Source: Candidatus Zixiibacteriota bacterium (GTDB lineage: Bacteria; Zixibacteria; MSB-5A5; GN15; FEB-12). Taken from it: DNA of 42,374 nucleotides. A program made the position numbers and the translations under genes. The notes beneath the pieces were generated by a model. It saw nothing but the letters and a program-made list of their open reading frames with translations, was not told the DNA's origin and did no database searches. This document shows, one piece after another, positions 31,704 through 40,936 of the stretch (position 1 is its first letter; each line of letters starts with the position of its first letter). The stretch spans positions 1-42,374 of the forward strand of contig JAQUSF010000017.1 of the NCBI GenBank assembly GCA_028715215.1. Direction: 5' to 3'.

Positions 31704-34049
31704 ATGATTTCCAACAGGATTGGCCGCCTGGAGCTCTCACCGACCTTGCGCATAACCGCCAAGGCCAAAGCCATGAAAGCCGAGGGGATTGATGTTATCG
31801 ATTTCTCGGTCGGGGAACCGGATTTTCCCACCCCTCATGATATCAAAGAAGCGGCCAAGAAAGCCCTCGACGATAATTTTACCGGCTATACGGCTAACGA
31901 CGGTATTCCGGAATTAAAAGATGCCATCCACCTTCGCTTCAAGGAAGACCATGGCCTGCAGTATTCCCGTAATGAAATAATCGTCTCCAGCGGGGCGAAG
32001 CAATGTTTGTATAACCTTTTCGTTTCCATTCTCAACCGCGACGAGGAAGTAATAATCCCGGCGCCGTACTGGGTATCCTATCCCCAGCAGGTTTTGCTGG
32101 TCAAGGGTAAGCCGGTTATCGTCCCCACCCGCGAGGAGAACGGGTTCCGCCTTACACCGGCGGAATTAAAAGCCCATATAAATTTCAATACCAAGGCGCT
32201 GGTTATCAACAATCCCTCCAATCCCACCGGCAGTGCCTACACCCGTGACCAGCTTCAGGAATTGTGCGAGCTGGCCGTTAATGAAGGGCTGTTGATTGTT
32301 GCCGACGAAATATATGAAAAAATTATCTATGGCGATTACCGCTTTACATCGGTGGCGTCTCTCAGCGATAAAATAAAACAGCGGACGGTCATAATAAATG
32401 GTGTTTCCAAAGCTTATTCCATGACCGGCTGGCGGATTGGTTATGCGGCGGGTCCCCGGGAACTGATTTCCGCCATGAATATCGTTCAGTCACATACGAC
32501 CTCTAACGCCAACTCCATTGCCCAGAAAGCCGCCGCGGAAGCCCTGAGCGGTCACCGGGATGAAATCAACCGCATGGTCGCCGAGTTCCAGGCCCGGCGT
32601 AACTACATGCTCAGCAAACTTCGGCGCATCCCCGGTATTTCCTGTTATGAACCGCAGGGGGCGTTTTATCTTTTCCCCAACGCCGCCAATTATTACAATA
32701 CCGAATACGCCGGGATGAAAATCCGGAACTCGTACGGTTTGTCTTATTATCTACTCAAGGAAGCGGCGGTGGCGGTCGTGCCGGGCAGTGCTTTTGGCGC
32801 CGAAGAAAACATTCGCCTTTCGTATTCAACCTCGATGGAAAAGATAGAGACCGGCACCGACCGCATTATCGAAGCGATGGCCCGTTTGAAGGAATCGCCG
32901 AAATACAAGCGCATCGCCTTGCAGAATTTCATGACACATCCCCGTGGTACGACCGAGGCCAACACCGCCATTTCGGTCGAGGAGCGCGATGCCCTGGTGC
33001 AGGAAGCAGAAGCGGCGTTGCCCTTCGACCAGTATTTCGAATGGAATGCCAATATCAACGGTATCATCATCCAGTTACGCACCAACGTGCCGCACCTTTA
33101 TGATTTCTGGGTGGAAAACTGGTATCCGGCGCAACTCGAATCCGACCTTGAACCGCACGGTATCATTTATGCCGTCGACGGCGTTCCCGGGCGTAAACCG
33201 TATGCCTATTACAACCCGGATATGAAAACGGCGATTCTTTTCAATACGACCTATTACGGCCAGGTTCGGAACTGGGCGCTGGGGATGGTAGCCCATATCA
33301 GTGAACGTCTTCTTGATGTTCACGGTTTGCGTGCCGCCTGTCTTGACTACAACGGCAAGGGTCTGGCGTTGATTGGACCCAAAGGGTTGAAACGGGGCTC
33401 CATATTCTTCCGCCTTCTGGAAAACGAAAAAGCCCGTTTCCTCAGCAATGACTGGGTTTTTGTCCGTTACCGCGGTCAGGAAGCGGTAGCCGATGCCCCC
33501 GAAAGAAAATTCTACATCAAAACCGACATTACCCGGCAGTTGCCCCGCTATGAGCGGATATTTGACCGCAGTAAATGTGAAAATGTCGTTACCTCGCGTT
33601 CTGACTGGACTAATATGAAGGAGCTCGAGGATGAATGTCCGCTCGATTTGGGCGAACCTTATTGTTACTGGGGGTCCAGTGAATCCCGGGCGCTGGTTGA
33701 CCCGGCCTGGATTGGCGGACCACAGCGTTGTATCAAACGGACCCGGTTGAAAACCGTGGTTTTCTTGACCTGTGAACCCAACGCCCCGGTAGTGGAAAAA
33801 ATGAAAGATAACGAGGCATTGGATTTTGTCACCGCCGGCAAATACCGGGTACCGGACGGTGTGGGTATGGGACCTTTTAAAACCCAGCCTTTCTTTAATC
33901 CTTATATGCTGGTCTCAAGCGTTGACCAGGAAGATTTACAACGGCGGAATTTCCACCAGCTTTTCCGGGTTGCCGCCGCTTATAAGGTTAATATTGCCCC
34001 CGTACCGCCGGAGGTGCTTAAAACCCGTATTCTTGAATTGATAGGGTAG
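31704..34049 (+). CDS. Aspartate aminotransferase fused to a PEPCK-like domain
   Basis: 781 aa, start behind AAGGAATAG. Residues 1-395 are a complete class I/II aminotransferase close to aspartate aminotransferase: VGEPDFPTP, GYTANDGIPELKDAI, NNPSNPTGSAYT, VADEIYEKIIY, the PLP-binding Lys236 in NGVSKAYSMTGWRIGY, and IRLSYSTSMEKI. The remaining ~385 residues resemble the PEP carboxykinase/HPr kinase fold. GLALIGPKGLKRGSIFF sits where a P-loop belongs but lacks GxGK[ST], and FYIKTDI parallels YFVKTDV of the PEPCK two genes downstream. The C-terminal half is thus probably a non-catalytic or altered PEPCK relative. No frameshift is evident. In one operon with ndk and that PEPCK. Confidence 0.83.
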   Translation: MISNRIGRLELSPTLRITAKAKAMKAEGIDVIDFSVGEPDFPTPHDIKEAAKKALDDNFTGYTANDGIPELKDAIHLRFKEDHGLQYSRNEIIVSSGAKQCLYNLFVSILNRDEEVIIPAPYWVSYPQQVLLVKGKPVIVPTREENGFRLTPAELKAHINFNTKALVINNPSNPTGSAYTRDQLQELCELAVNEGLLIVADEIYEKIIYGDYRFTSVASLSDKIKQRTVIINGVSKAYSMTGWRIGYAAGPRELISAMNIVQSHTTSNANSIAQKAAAEALSGHRDEINRMVAEFQARRNYMLSKLRRIPGISCYEPQGAFYLFPNAANYYNTEYAGMKIRNSYGLSYYLLKEAAVAVVPGSAFGAEENIRLSYSTSMEKIETGTDRIIEAMARLKESPKYKRIALQNFMTHPRGTTEANTAISVEERDALVQEAEAALPFDQYFEWNANINGIIIQLRTNVPHLYDFWVENWYPAQLESDLEPHGIIYAVDGVPGRKPYAYYNPDMKTAILFNTTYYGQVRNWALGMVAHISERLLDVHGLRAACLDYNGKGLALIGPKGLKRGSIFFRLLENEKARFLSNDWVFVRYRGQEAVADAPERKFYIKTDITRQLPRYERIFDRSKCENVVTSRSDWTNMKELEDECPLDLGEPYCYWGSSESRALVDPAWIGGPQRCIKRTRLKTVVFLTCEPNAPVVEKMKDNEALDFVTAGKYRVPDGVGMGPFKTQPFFNPYMLVSSVDQEDLQRRNFHQLFRVAAAYKVNIAPVPPEVLKTRILELIG

Positions 34050-34057
34050 GAGAGATT

Positions 34058-34480
34058 ATGGCCAATACTCTTGGAATAATAAAACCGGATGGTGTTCGAC
34101 GCAAACTGGTCGGGAAAATTATCAGCCGTATTGAGACTGCCGGCTTGATTATTCGTGGTCTGAGAGTCCTGAAACTCTCCCGTTCCGAAGCCGAGAAATT
34201 CTACGCCGTACACGAAGGTAAACCGTTTTTTAATTCCCTGGTGGATTTTATGACCTCCGGACCCATAGTGGTCATGGTCATCGGCGGGCATGGGGCTGTC
34301 GAACGCTGGCGCGATTTGATGGGTGCTACTGACCCGGCCAAGTCCCGCTACAATACCCTCCGGCGGGAATTCGGTACCTCGGTGGAAAAAAATGTCGTCC
34401 ACGGTTCGGACGCCGAGGATACGGCCAAAGTTGAAATTTCTTTTTTCTTTAAAGAGAAGGATATTCTGCCCAAGGAATGA
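34058..34480 (+). CDS. ndk: Nucleoside diphosphate kinase
   Basis: Transfers gamma-phosphate between NTPs and NDPs through a phospho-His. 140 aa, normal length. It starts NTLGIIKPDGVRRKLVG, with the family IISRIETAGLIIRGLRVLKLS. The catalytic His115 is in the signature NVVHGSDA, preceded by GATDPAKS. Ribosome site GGAG; 8 nt after the aminotransferase fusion and 6 nt before the PEPCK-like gene, so clearly co-transcribed. In this setting it may balance ATP and GTP around the PEPCK step (inferred). Confidence 0.96.
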   Translation: MANTLGIIKPDGVRRKLVGKIISRIETAGLIIRGLRVLKLSRSEAEKFYAVHEGKPFFNSLVDFMTSGPIVVMVIGGHGAVERWRDLMGATDPAKSRYNTLRREFGTSVEKNVVHGSDAEDTAKVEISFFFKEKDILPKE

Positions 34481-34486
34481 AGTGAC

Positions 34487-36334
34487 ATGTCGGACGCCCT
34501 GTATGATACCCAGTTATATGCCCGGTTCTACCGGGATTTGCAAAGACGCCTGAACGGCCCCAATATAAAGGATGTTTCGCTGGAAGAACTTCGCGAACCC
34601 TCCTGTCAGACGGGAACGCAGACCAGATTCGGTTCCTGGGGCTGGCGGTCGGCGGTATCCAGCCGTATCGCCGAAAAAACCTGTAATCTTGGTTCTGAAG
34701 CGGTGCGGGAATTCAACCTGACCGATGTCAAAAAGGCCATTATTGCCAAAGCCCCTGAGGAACTCGACAAGGTTCTGCATCTTATGGAAACTCTGCCGAT
34801 CGTTCGCCTGCGGCGGCAGATGGGTGATAATCCCGAGTATAATCCCAAGTGTAACCTTTACATATCGGTGGCGGATTTAAAAAATTACCGCCTGGCTTAC
34901 ATGTGGGGGCATACGATGGGACCGGTTACCAAAGCTCCCGGACCGGAGTTCATTCTAATTCATATTCCCGAGGAACATCAAATCCGTCAACAGGCTCTTA
35001 TCCTGCCCGATTATAATGTGACCATCGTGCTGGGGTCGGACTATATGGGCGAAGACAAGAAGGGTTTTCTGCGTAACGGCATGCACGCTGCGGGAGCTCT
35101 TAATATGCTGGGTCTGCATGCCGGTACCAAAGTGGTTATTATTCGCGATGTCAAAACCGGCAAGCTTAAAAAATACGGCGTTTTCCTGTTCGGACTTTCA
35201 GCGACCGGCAAAAGTACCTGGTCGTGTCATCAACTGGGCCTGGACTGGTCGAAAGGCGAACGAACTCTCGTCTGCCAGGATGATATCTGCTTTTTGAAAA
35301 GCGACGGCTCCGCGTACGGTTCGGAACAGAATTATTTTGTCAAGACCGATGTGGACAGTAAGCTCCAGGAAGCGATGTACAACGCCCTGATACACAAGAG
35401 CGCTCTTTACGAAAACGTCATGATAAATGCCAATGGTCAGCCGGATTTTCTCGACGAGAATCTGTGCGGCAACGGCCGGGCTATCATCATGCGCAAGCAG
35501 TTGAAAATAAAACGGGGCCGCTGGCCGATGGCCATGAAAAATATCTGGTATCCCTCGATTAATCTGCCACCGGCGGATGACCTTGACGGCCTGGTGTTTG
35601 CCTTTATCACCCGGCGTAACACCATCATGACTTTTTCCCAGCAGTTGACGCCCATTCAGGGAGTGCTGGCTTATCTCTGGGGGGAATCGAGTCACAGTTA
35701 CGCCTCCAATCCCGCTAAAGCCGGGGAGTCGGTTCGCACGGTCGGTACGGATCCGTTTATTGTCGGTTCCCGGGGGGCCAAGGTCAATCATTTTTACCGG
35801 ATTGTTATGGACCTGGCGGCTAATTACCCGGACAAAATACATTTCTTCCAGTACAACACCGGCGGGATGGGGGAAATTATCGAAAACCGCGACGGAGTTA
35901 AAAAAATTATTCGCAAAACCGAACGGGTACCTATTGCCACCATGGCGGCGATTCAAAGAGGCGACCTGCGCGGCACCAATAAATACCAGCAGAGTATTTT
36001 CGGTACGGAAACTATTTATCATGCCGAAGGCGCCGACCTCAGTGAATACCGTCCGGAAAAATATTATTCCCAGGAAGAAATCAACAGATATCTGCGCGAC
36101 CTGGTCGACGGACGCCGTAAATTTACCGAAAAAGTAGCTGAGGAAGGCCTCATGCCGGAGATTTTAAAAGCGGCCGAGGATTCCTATCGTATTGCCGGGG
36201 AAAAAGAATCCCGGGTTTTTATTCCCTCGAAAAAAACCGAGCCGCCGCCCCCCAGGGAAAAACCCGTGACTCGTTTGACCGACTGGAAACCCAATCCCCG
36301 TCTGAACCGTGACCGCGGTTGGCGTTATGGTTGA
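34487..36334 (+). CDS. Divergent ATP-type phosphoenolpyruvate carboxykinase
   Basis: 615 aa, behind AAGGAATGA. The P-loop FGLSATGKST lies at 235-244 (E. coli PckA has GLSGTGKTT). An acidic kinase-2-like CQDDICFLKSDGSAYGSEQNYFVKTD follows, and FQYNTGGMGEI parallels the PEPCK NTGW-G motif. Flanks differ clearly from textbook PckA, and the N-terminal 130 residues are unusual, so this is a divergent subfamily. Expected reaction: oxaloacetate plus ATP to PEP, CO2 and ADP, in the cytosol. It ends with a Pro-rich basic tail (EPPPPREKP). Oxaloacetate could come from the aminotransferase encoded two genes upstream. A related kinase with another substrate remains possible. Confidence 0.78.
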   Translation: MSDALYDTQLYARFYRDLQRRLNGPNIKDVSLEELREPSCQTGTQTRFGSWGWRSAVSSRIAEKTCNLGSEAVREFNLTDVKKAIIAKAPEELDKVLHLMETLPIVRLRRQMGDNPEYNPKCNLYISVADLKNYRLAYMWGHTMGPVTKAPGPEFILIHIPEEHQIRQQALILPDYNVTIVLGSDYMGEDKKGFLRNGMHAAGALNMLGLHAGTKVVIIRDVKTGKLKKYGVFLFGLSATGKSTWSCHQLGLDWSKGERTLVCQDDICFLKSDGSAYGSEQNYFVKTDVDSKLQEAMYNALIHKSALYENVMINANGQPDFLDENLCGNGRAIIMRKQLKIKRGRWPMAMKNIWYPSINLPPADDLDGLVFAFITRRNTIMTFSQQLTPIQGVLAYLWGESSHSYASNPAKAGESVRTVGTDPFIVGSRGAKVNHFYRIVMDLAANYPDKIHFFQYNTGGMGEIIENRDGVKKIIRKTERVPIATMAAIQRGDLRGTNKYQQSIFGTETIYHAEGADLSEYRPEKYYSQEEINRYLRDLVDGRRKFTEKVAEEGLMPEILKAAEDSYRIAGEKESRVFIPSKKTEPPPPREKPVTRLTDWKPNPRLNRDRGWRYG

Positions 36335-36361
36335 TTAAAAATAGAAACATGATTTTTTAAT
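36331..36361 (+). terminator. Possible AT-rich hairpin after the PEPCK gene
   Basis: GATTAAAAA and TTTTTAATC pair perfectly around a loop of about 12 bases, with the T-rich arm forming the tail. It begins at the stop codon. Being almost all A-T, it is weak evidence for termination. Confidence 0.35.
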
Positions 36362-36596
36362 CCTAAAAGGTGGGAAATTTACTGATACTTTTCGATGATT
36401 ACTTGTTTAATATTTGTCTGCTTTTATCAAAAAAGGTTTTGATTTTTATTGAGTCAAAGTAAGGTACGAGGGAAAAGGAATTTTTATTGCTCAAAACTCC
36501 TTTCGTATGTTTATTATTACTTATAAATAAATATATTTTAAAAGATTTCAGAAAACTTGCTTTTATCGTTGTCGATAAGTTTGAAAGGTTGATGTT

Positions 36597-37865
36597 ATGT
36601 CACATTTTGGGAAAATAAGCCTGCTTGTAATAAGCATTGTGTTTATCTCGGTCATGTCACCGGTCGCGGACGACAGCGAGACTTATTTTGATTTTCTAAA
36701 AGCCACCTATAACCGGCATGACAGGCAACTGAATGATTTTCTGAAGGCTGAGTTTGAGCTTTTTATCGCATTCTACCCGGAAAGCGAGTTTGTTCCGGAA
36801 GCTTCGTATCTTTTGGCTCAGACCTTTCTGGAGCGAAAGGCTGAACACGAAGGTTTTGCCCTTTTGATGAAAGCTCTCTATTTGTACCCCGACAATCCGG
36901 TGAGAACCTCGGTGGTGGCTGAAGCCCAGCGTATTGTGGCTACCAATTCATCTTACAAGCGGCAACAGGGTGAGCTTCGGAAGATAATCGATGGTGAGTT
37001 CCCGGGAGGCGAGATGGCGGAGAGATTTTACCGTTATCTGAAGTTCCTGAGGGAACTCGATGACCGTAAACTGTACGGCTGGACGCTGGGTGAGTATTAC
37101 GAATTCATCGAGCGCTTCAGGGATGACAGCCGGGTGGAACAGATACATCGCTGGCTGGGTGATATTTATGCTTCGATGGGTGAAGCCCAGGCGGCGGTAG
37201 CCGCATATCAGAAATATGAGAAACTTTTTCCTGTCAATAAGAACCTGCCCTACGTGATTATTAATCGCGCTAATGTTCTAAATGAAGACCTTAAGGATTA
37301 CGCCCTGGCCAACTCCCTTTTGACTCAGGTGATTGAAAACTACCCGGAGACCAAGTATGCCAGTACGGCCATGTTCTCCCGGGCGAAAATAAAGGCGGAA
37401 CGGTTTCGCGACTACGACGGCGCCATTGCCGATTACCGGCAATTGATTAAACAAGACCCCCAGCATGAAAAAGCGGTTGAAGCGCTGTTCGAAATAGCTT
37501 CCATAAACGTAAATCGTCTTCGAGCGTTGCGGTCGGCGATTGACACTTATAACGAAGTGGTTCAGAAATATCCGGAAAGCCCGCGCGGGGTCGAGGCGCT
37601 GAAAGAATCGGCCGCTCTTTACCAGAAAATGAAAGACCCTTATTCCGCCGCCAAACAATATGCCCGGATTGCCGAATTATACCCGGACCATGCCGAAGCC
37701 CCCGCCATGCTTTTCGAGGCTGGCGAACAGGCTCTGGGGAAAATTAAGGATTTTCAACTGGCCAGAGAATATTATAATTTGCTGATTGAAAAGTATCCTG
37801 GAAATGTTTATGCCGATAAAGCACAACAGCGAATTATCCGGATTAATGAAAAGCAGGGGCCATAA
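36597..37865 (+). CDS. Exported TPR-repeat protein (YbgF/BamD-like repeats)
   Basis: 422 aa with a hydrophobic N-terminal export signal (KISLLVISIVFISVMSPVAD). The rest is a helical solenoid of tetratricopeptide repeats: EFELFIAFYPESEFVPEASYLLAQTFLE, QAAVAAYQKYEKLFPVNKNLPYVIINRA, ALANSLLTQVIENYPETKYASTAMFSRA, GAIADYRQLIKQDPQHEKAVEALFEIA, AIDTYNEVVQKYPESPRGVEALKESA and so on. The 'YPES..A..AL..A' wording is typical of Tol-Pal/BamD-type periplasmic TPR proteins. No enzymatic domain. It stands alone, convergent with cysK. Probably a periplasmic scaffold; partner unknown. Confidence 0.82.
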   Translation: MSHFGKISLLVISIVFISVMSPVADDSETYFDFLKATYNRHDRQLNDFLKAEFELFIAFYPESEFVPEASYLLAQTFLERKAEHEGFALLMKALYLYPDNPVRTSVVAEAQRIVATNSSYKRQQGELRKIIDGEFPGGEMAERFYRYLKFLRELDDRKLYGWTLGEYYEFIERFRDDSRVEQIHRWLGDIYASMGEAQAAVAAYQKYEKLFPVNKNLPYVIINRANVLNEDLKDYALANSLLTQVIENYPETKYASTAMFSRAKIKAERFRDYDGAIADYRQLIKQDPQHEKAVEALFEIASINVNRLRALRSAIDTYNEVVQKYPESPRGVEALKESAALYQKMKDPYSAAKQYARIAELYPDHAEAPAMLFEAGEQALGKIKDFQLAREYYNLLIEKYPGNVYADKAQQRIIRINEKQGP

Positions 37866-37886
37866 AACGAGAGAAATCCGATTATT

Positions 37887-38882
37887 CTATTCAAGAAACC
37901 CTTTTTCGCGCAGCCAGTCGTCGTTATAAAATTTACTGATATATTTCAAGCCGCTGTCGGGCAGAATAACCAGCACTGTCTTACCGGGGTTTAGGTTTTC
38001 GGCATGTTTCAATGCGGCTTCAAGCGCCGCGCCCGATGAACCGCCTGCAAAAATACCCTCGGTGCGGGCCAGCTTGCGGGCGTTCATGAAACTCTCCCGA
38101 TCCGTAACCCGGTATATTTTATCTATCACCGAAATATCTATCGAGTCACAGAGCATGTCCTCACCGATGCCTTCAACCAGGTAGGGCTGAGCTTGCCCCA
38201 GGGAACGGTCTTTATGGTATTGGTAGAATATCGAGCCGACCGGGTCGGCGGCAATAACTTCGATATCCGGTTTCTTCTCTTTCAAAAATTTGCCCGTTCC
38301 GGAAAGGGTGCCGCCGGTACCGATACCGCCGACTAAAACATCGAACCGCCCACCCGTTTGCTCCCAGATTTCCGGGCCGGTGGTGCGGTAATGTGCTTCG
38401 ATATTATTTCTGTTAAAAAATTGTCCCAGTAAATAGGCGTTGGGAATTTCGCGTTGAAGGCGCAGGCTGATTTGATAATAATGTTCCGGGGTGCCGGGCG
38501 GGGCATCGGACGGACAGATATGTACTTCGGCGCCAAAAGCCCTGAGAGTATCGATTTTTTCTTTGGACATTTTATCGGGGATGATTATAACCGCTTTGTA
38601 TCCGTGAGCCGCGGCATACATGGCTACGGCCGCCCCGGTGTTGCCCGAAGTAGCTTCGATAATCGTCCCGCCGCTTGTCAGCTCCCCGGTTTTGACGGCT
38701 TCGTTCAAAACAAAGGTCGCCATCCGGTCTTTGATTGAACCCGTAGGATTGAAAAATTCCAGTTTGACCAGGATGGTCGCTTTGATGCCCCTTTCAGCCG
38801 GAAGCTTACGAAGTTTTACCAGTGGTGTCCGGCCCGAGGTTTCGGTAATATTGTCAAAAAAAGCTATTCTTTTGTCCGTCAT
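37887..38882 (-). CDS. Cysteine synthase family PLP enzyme (O-acetylserine sulfhydrylase-like)
   Basis: 331 aa fold-type II PLP enzyme. The PLP Lys51 is in NPTGSIKDRMA, the substrate loop is EATSGNTGAAVAMYAAAHGY, and the phosphate-binding GIGTGGTLSGTGKFL is present. The C-terminal GGSSGAALEAALKHAENL is also family-typical. Expected reaction: O-acetyl- or O-phosphoserine plus sulfide to cysteine; cystathionine beta-synthase or related activity cannot be excluded. Single gene, convergent with the TPR gene (21-nt gap). No clear ribosome site before ATG 38882. Confidence 0.9.
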   Translation of the reverse strand: MTDKRIAFFDNITETSGRTPLVKLRKLPAERGIKATILVKLEFFNPTGSIKDRMATFVLNEAVKTGELTSGGTIIEATSGNTGAAVAMYAAAHGYKAVIIIPDKMSKEKIDTLRAFGAEVHICPSDAPPGTPEHYYQISLRLQREIPNAYLLGQFFNRNNIEAHYRTTGPEIWEQTGGRFDVLVGGIGTGGTLSGTGKFLKEKKPDIEVIAADPVGSIFYQYHKDRSLGQAQPYLVEGIGEDMLCDSIDISVIDKIYRVTDRESFMNARKLARTEGIFAGGSSGAALEAALKHAENLNPGKTVLVILPDSGLKYISKFYNDDWLREKGFLE

Positions 38883-39016
38883 GGAGGTGTTTTACTCTTT
38901 CTTGTCTTGTCCTTGTTAAAAAAAAATGTTATGTATTAACAGTAAATTTAAGAAGAAGTTCAAATAAAAAAAATGACTGCTTTCAAGTAACGAAATTCAA
39001 GTTTTATCCGTTAATT

Positions 39017-40102
39017 TTAAATGTCAATTATCCGATTGTTTTTCTGAACTCTTTCATTAAGGTAAAATGATAAACCGGCGGTAAAATTAAATTTATGACC
39101 GGAGTTTTCCTCGAGGAAACTGAGATGGTGGTGAGTATAACTTATTTCGAGGTAAGTTTTAAAGATGTTATTGATAATGGTTTTATGTTTAAACAGGCCG
39201 AAAAAAGTACTGCTTTCTTCTCGGTTGGCTGATACCCCTAAAGTGTATTCCAGCTTAATGCCCGACAACAAACCGACATCGTAAATATCCGGATAACGGT
39301 AATTTTTAACCTGTAAATTACTCCACCTTATGCCAAGCATCGGCATTATCGAGAATCGGTTGTTTTCCTTAAAACAGTAATAAACTGCAAAACAGGGACT
39401 TAATATGGAATAACCATCGTTGCCGGTAACATAGGCATAATCAATTTTGACAGCTTCGTTTTCTTTTTTGAACTCGTCTGTTAATTTCCCGGAATGGTAT
39501 TTGAAAGAAAAGTTAAACAGCATTTTTCGGACTTTCAGCCCCATACCAATTTCCACAGCACCATGAGCGCCCATTGCTTTATCAATATCCCTGGTAAAAA
39601 AACCCCGCCCCAATCCCGCATTCATGGTAAGCTCAAACGTACTGACGGAGAAATAGTTATTGATTCTTGTCCTTAGCAAGCGGGTGTGGGAGGAGTGTGA
39701 ATATTTGCGATAAAGACTGTTTTCGGCGTAAAACAAATTTTTATCCGTGACTTTTTCCTTGATGACTAACAACAGCCAGTTGAAATAAGCCTGGAGATAC
39801 AGGCGGTCTCGTTCGTCGGAAACCGCCGACAGGGAATCGGCGATTATATTTTTTCTTTCGGCGGCTGATTTACGCGTCTCGCCATCCGGGGTATCGGTGA
39901 ATAAAAGGTGGCAATTGTCAATTTCCCGAAGGGGTTTTAAACCATGATAAAAAAGGACGGAATCGAATTGATAATTAACGAAAAGAGACAGGTCCTGTTG
40001 TAATGACCAGTCGTTAGGGGAAACGGGGTTGTCGGCACAAAGGGAACAGGCGTTAAAACCAGTCAACGTGTAAATCAGGATGGATAATAAGCGCCAACGC
40101 AA
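39017..40102 (-). CDS. Putative outer-membrane beta-barrel protein, lineage-specific
   Basis: 361 aa from TTG 40102, 8 nt after GGAGG; the ORF-track TTG at 40120 lies upstream of that site. A signal peptide precedes CSLCADNPVSPND. The N-terminal third is helical and charged (TRKSAAERKNIIADSLSAVSDERDRLYLQAYFNWL). From about residue 145 the sequence alternates like beta-barrel strands (FELTMNAGLGRGFFT, VEIGMGLKVRKMLFNFSFKYHSG, SIMPMLGIRWSNLQ, KTYLEISYTHHHLSFL, FNFTAGLSFYLNERV). Outer-membrane location is inferred. No family recognised. It stands upstream of cysK on the same strand, about 135 nt away. Confidence 0.7.
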   Translation of the reverse strand: MRWRLLSILIYTLTGFNACSLCADNPVSPNDWSLQQDLSLFVNYQFDSVLFYHGLKPLREIDNCHLLFTDTPDGETRKSAAERKNIIADSLSAVSDERDRLYLQAYFNWLLLVIKEKVTDKNLFYAENSLYRKYSHSSHTRLLRTRINNYFSVSTFELTMNAGLGRGFFTRDIDKAMGAHGAVEIGMGLKVRKMLFNFSFKYHSGKLTDEFKKENEAVKIDYAYVTGNDGYSILSPCFAVYYCFKENNRFSIMPMLGIRWSNLQVKNYRYPDIYDVGLLSGIKLEYTLGVSANREESSTFFGLFKHKTIINNIFKTYLEISYTHHHLSFLEENSGHKFNFTAGLSFYLNERVQKNNRIIDI

Positions 40103-40174
40103 TAAAAAGCCCTCCACCAAATAAATGCAGAATTAAGCTGTTATATAGATTCAATTGAATGAAAAAACAACAAA

Positions 40175-40936
40175 TTATTTTCTTTTAATCAGCACCAGGG
40201 GGCGTTTGACATCACTGTGGCCTTCGATGGGCTGGTTTAAATCCCAGTCGTGCCACCAGCCGACGAAATCGAAATCGGTGCGGCTTTCCAGGAAAAGAAG
40301 AAATTCCTGCGGGAAAATAGCTCGATTGCGTTCAATCATTTCAAACCGCTTGTGACGGCCGTGGTCGTCGATATTGACTGTCCAAACTTCTTCGTACATC
40401 TGCCGGGCGGAATCAATCAGACGGGTGTTGAAGCGGGATTCGACCATAATGCCGTTTTTTTCCATGACGATGTCGTTCCGGGCACGGGGCACCATCGGGT
40501 CATTGAACTGAATGCACCAGTCAAGAAAATACAGGCCCCCGGGATTGAGAATGCGGGCAATGGCGTTAAAATGGCGGGTCATGTCTTCAAGGCTGTTCAA
40601 ATAGAGGGAACCAAGCATGACAAAAGCAAAATCGACCTTCTTCGGATAAGTGAAATTGACCATATCGCCTTCGATAAACTCCGCCGGGGGAACCAGCGAC
40701 CGCCACTTGAAGGCGGCATAATCGAGCATATTACGGTTGATATCCAGGCCGACATAACGGTAACCGTGTTTAACCAGTTCGCCGGCGTGCGGGGCATGAC
40801 CGCAGGCCACTTCGAAAATCGATTTGACGGGGATATCGGAGAATTTTTCAAGGCAGGTTATTATAAATCCCGCTTCCTCTTCGATATTTCTGAAAGAAAA
40901 GGCGATTTCGTAATATTCGGGATAATCGTACAGCAT
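40175..40936 (-). CDS. Class I SAM-dependent methyltransferase
   Basis: 253 aa from ATG 40936, preceded by AAGGG. Motif I is SIFEVACGHAPHAGEL (about 38-53), then YVGLDINRNMLDYA (acidic end of strand 2), EFIEGDMVNF, and motif IV/post-I VDFAFVMLGSLYLNSLEDMTRHFNAIARILNPGGLYFLDW. This is a standard small-molecule methyltransferase core. The C-terminal part (FEMIERNRAIFPQEFLLFLESRTDFDFVGWWHDWDLNQP) is typical of uncharacterised members. Substrate unknown. Same strand as the outer-membrane-like gene, about 70 nt apart, without an obvious functional link. Confidence 0.87.
   Translation of the reverse strand: MLYDYPEYYEIAFSFRNIEEEAGFIITCLEKFSDIPVKSIFEVACGHAPHAGELVKHGYRYVGLDINRNMLDYAAFKWRSLVPPAEFIEGDMVNFTYPKKVDFAFVMLGSLYLNSLEDMTRHFNAIARILNPGGLYFLDWCIQFNDPMVPRARNDIVMEKNGIMVESRFNTRLIDSARQMYEEVWTVNIDDHGRHKRFEMIERNRAIFPQEFLLFLESRTDFDFVGWWHDWDLNQPIEGHSDVKRPLVLIKRK

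Noticed and set aside
35198-36022. 274-aa minus-strand ORF
   Set aside because: Antisense to the PEPCK-like gene with no recognisable domain or ribosome site.
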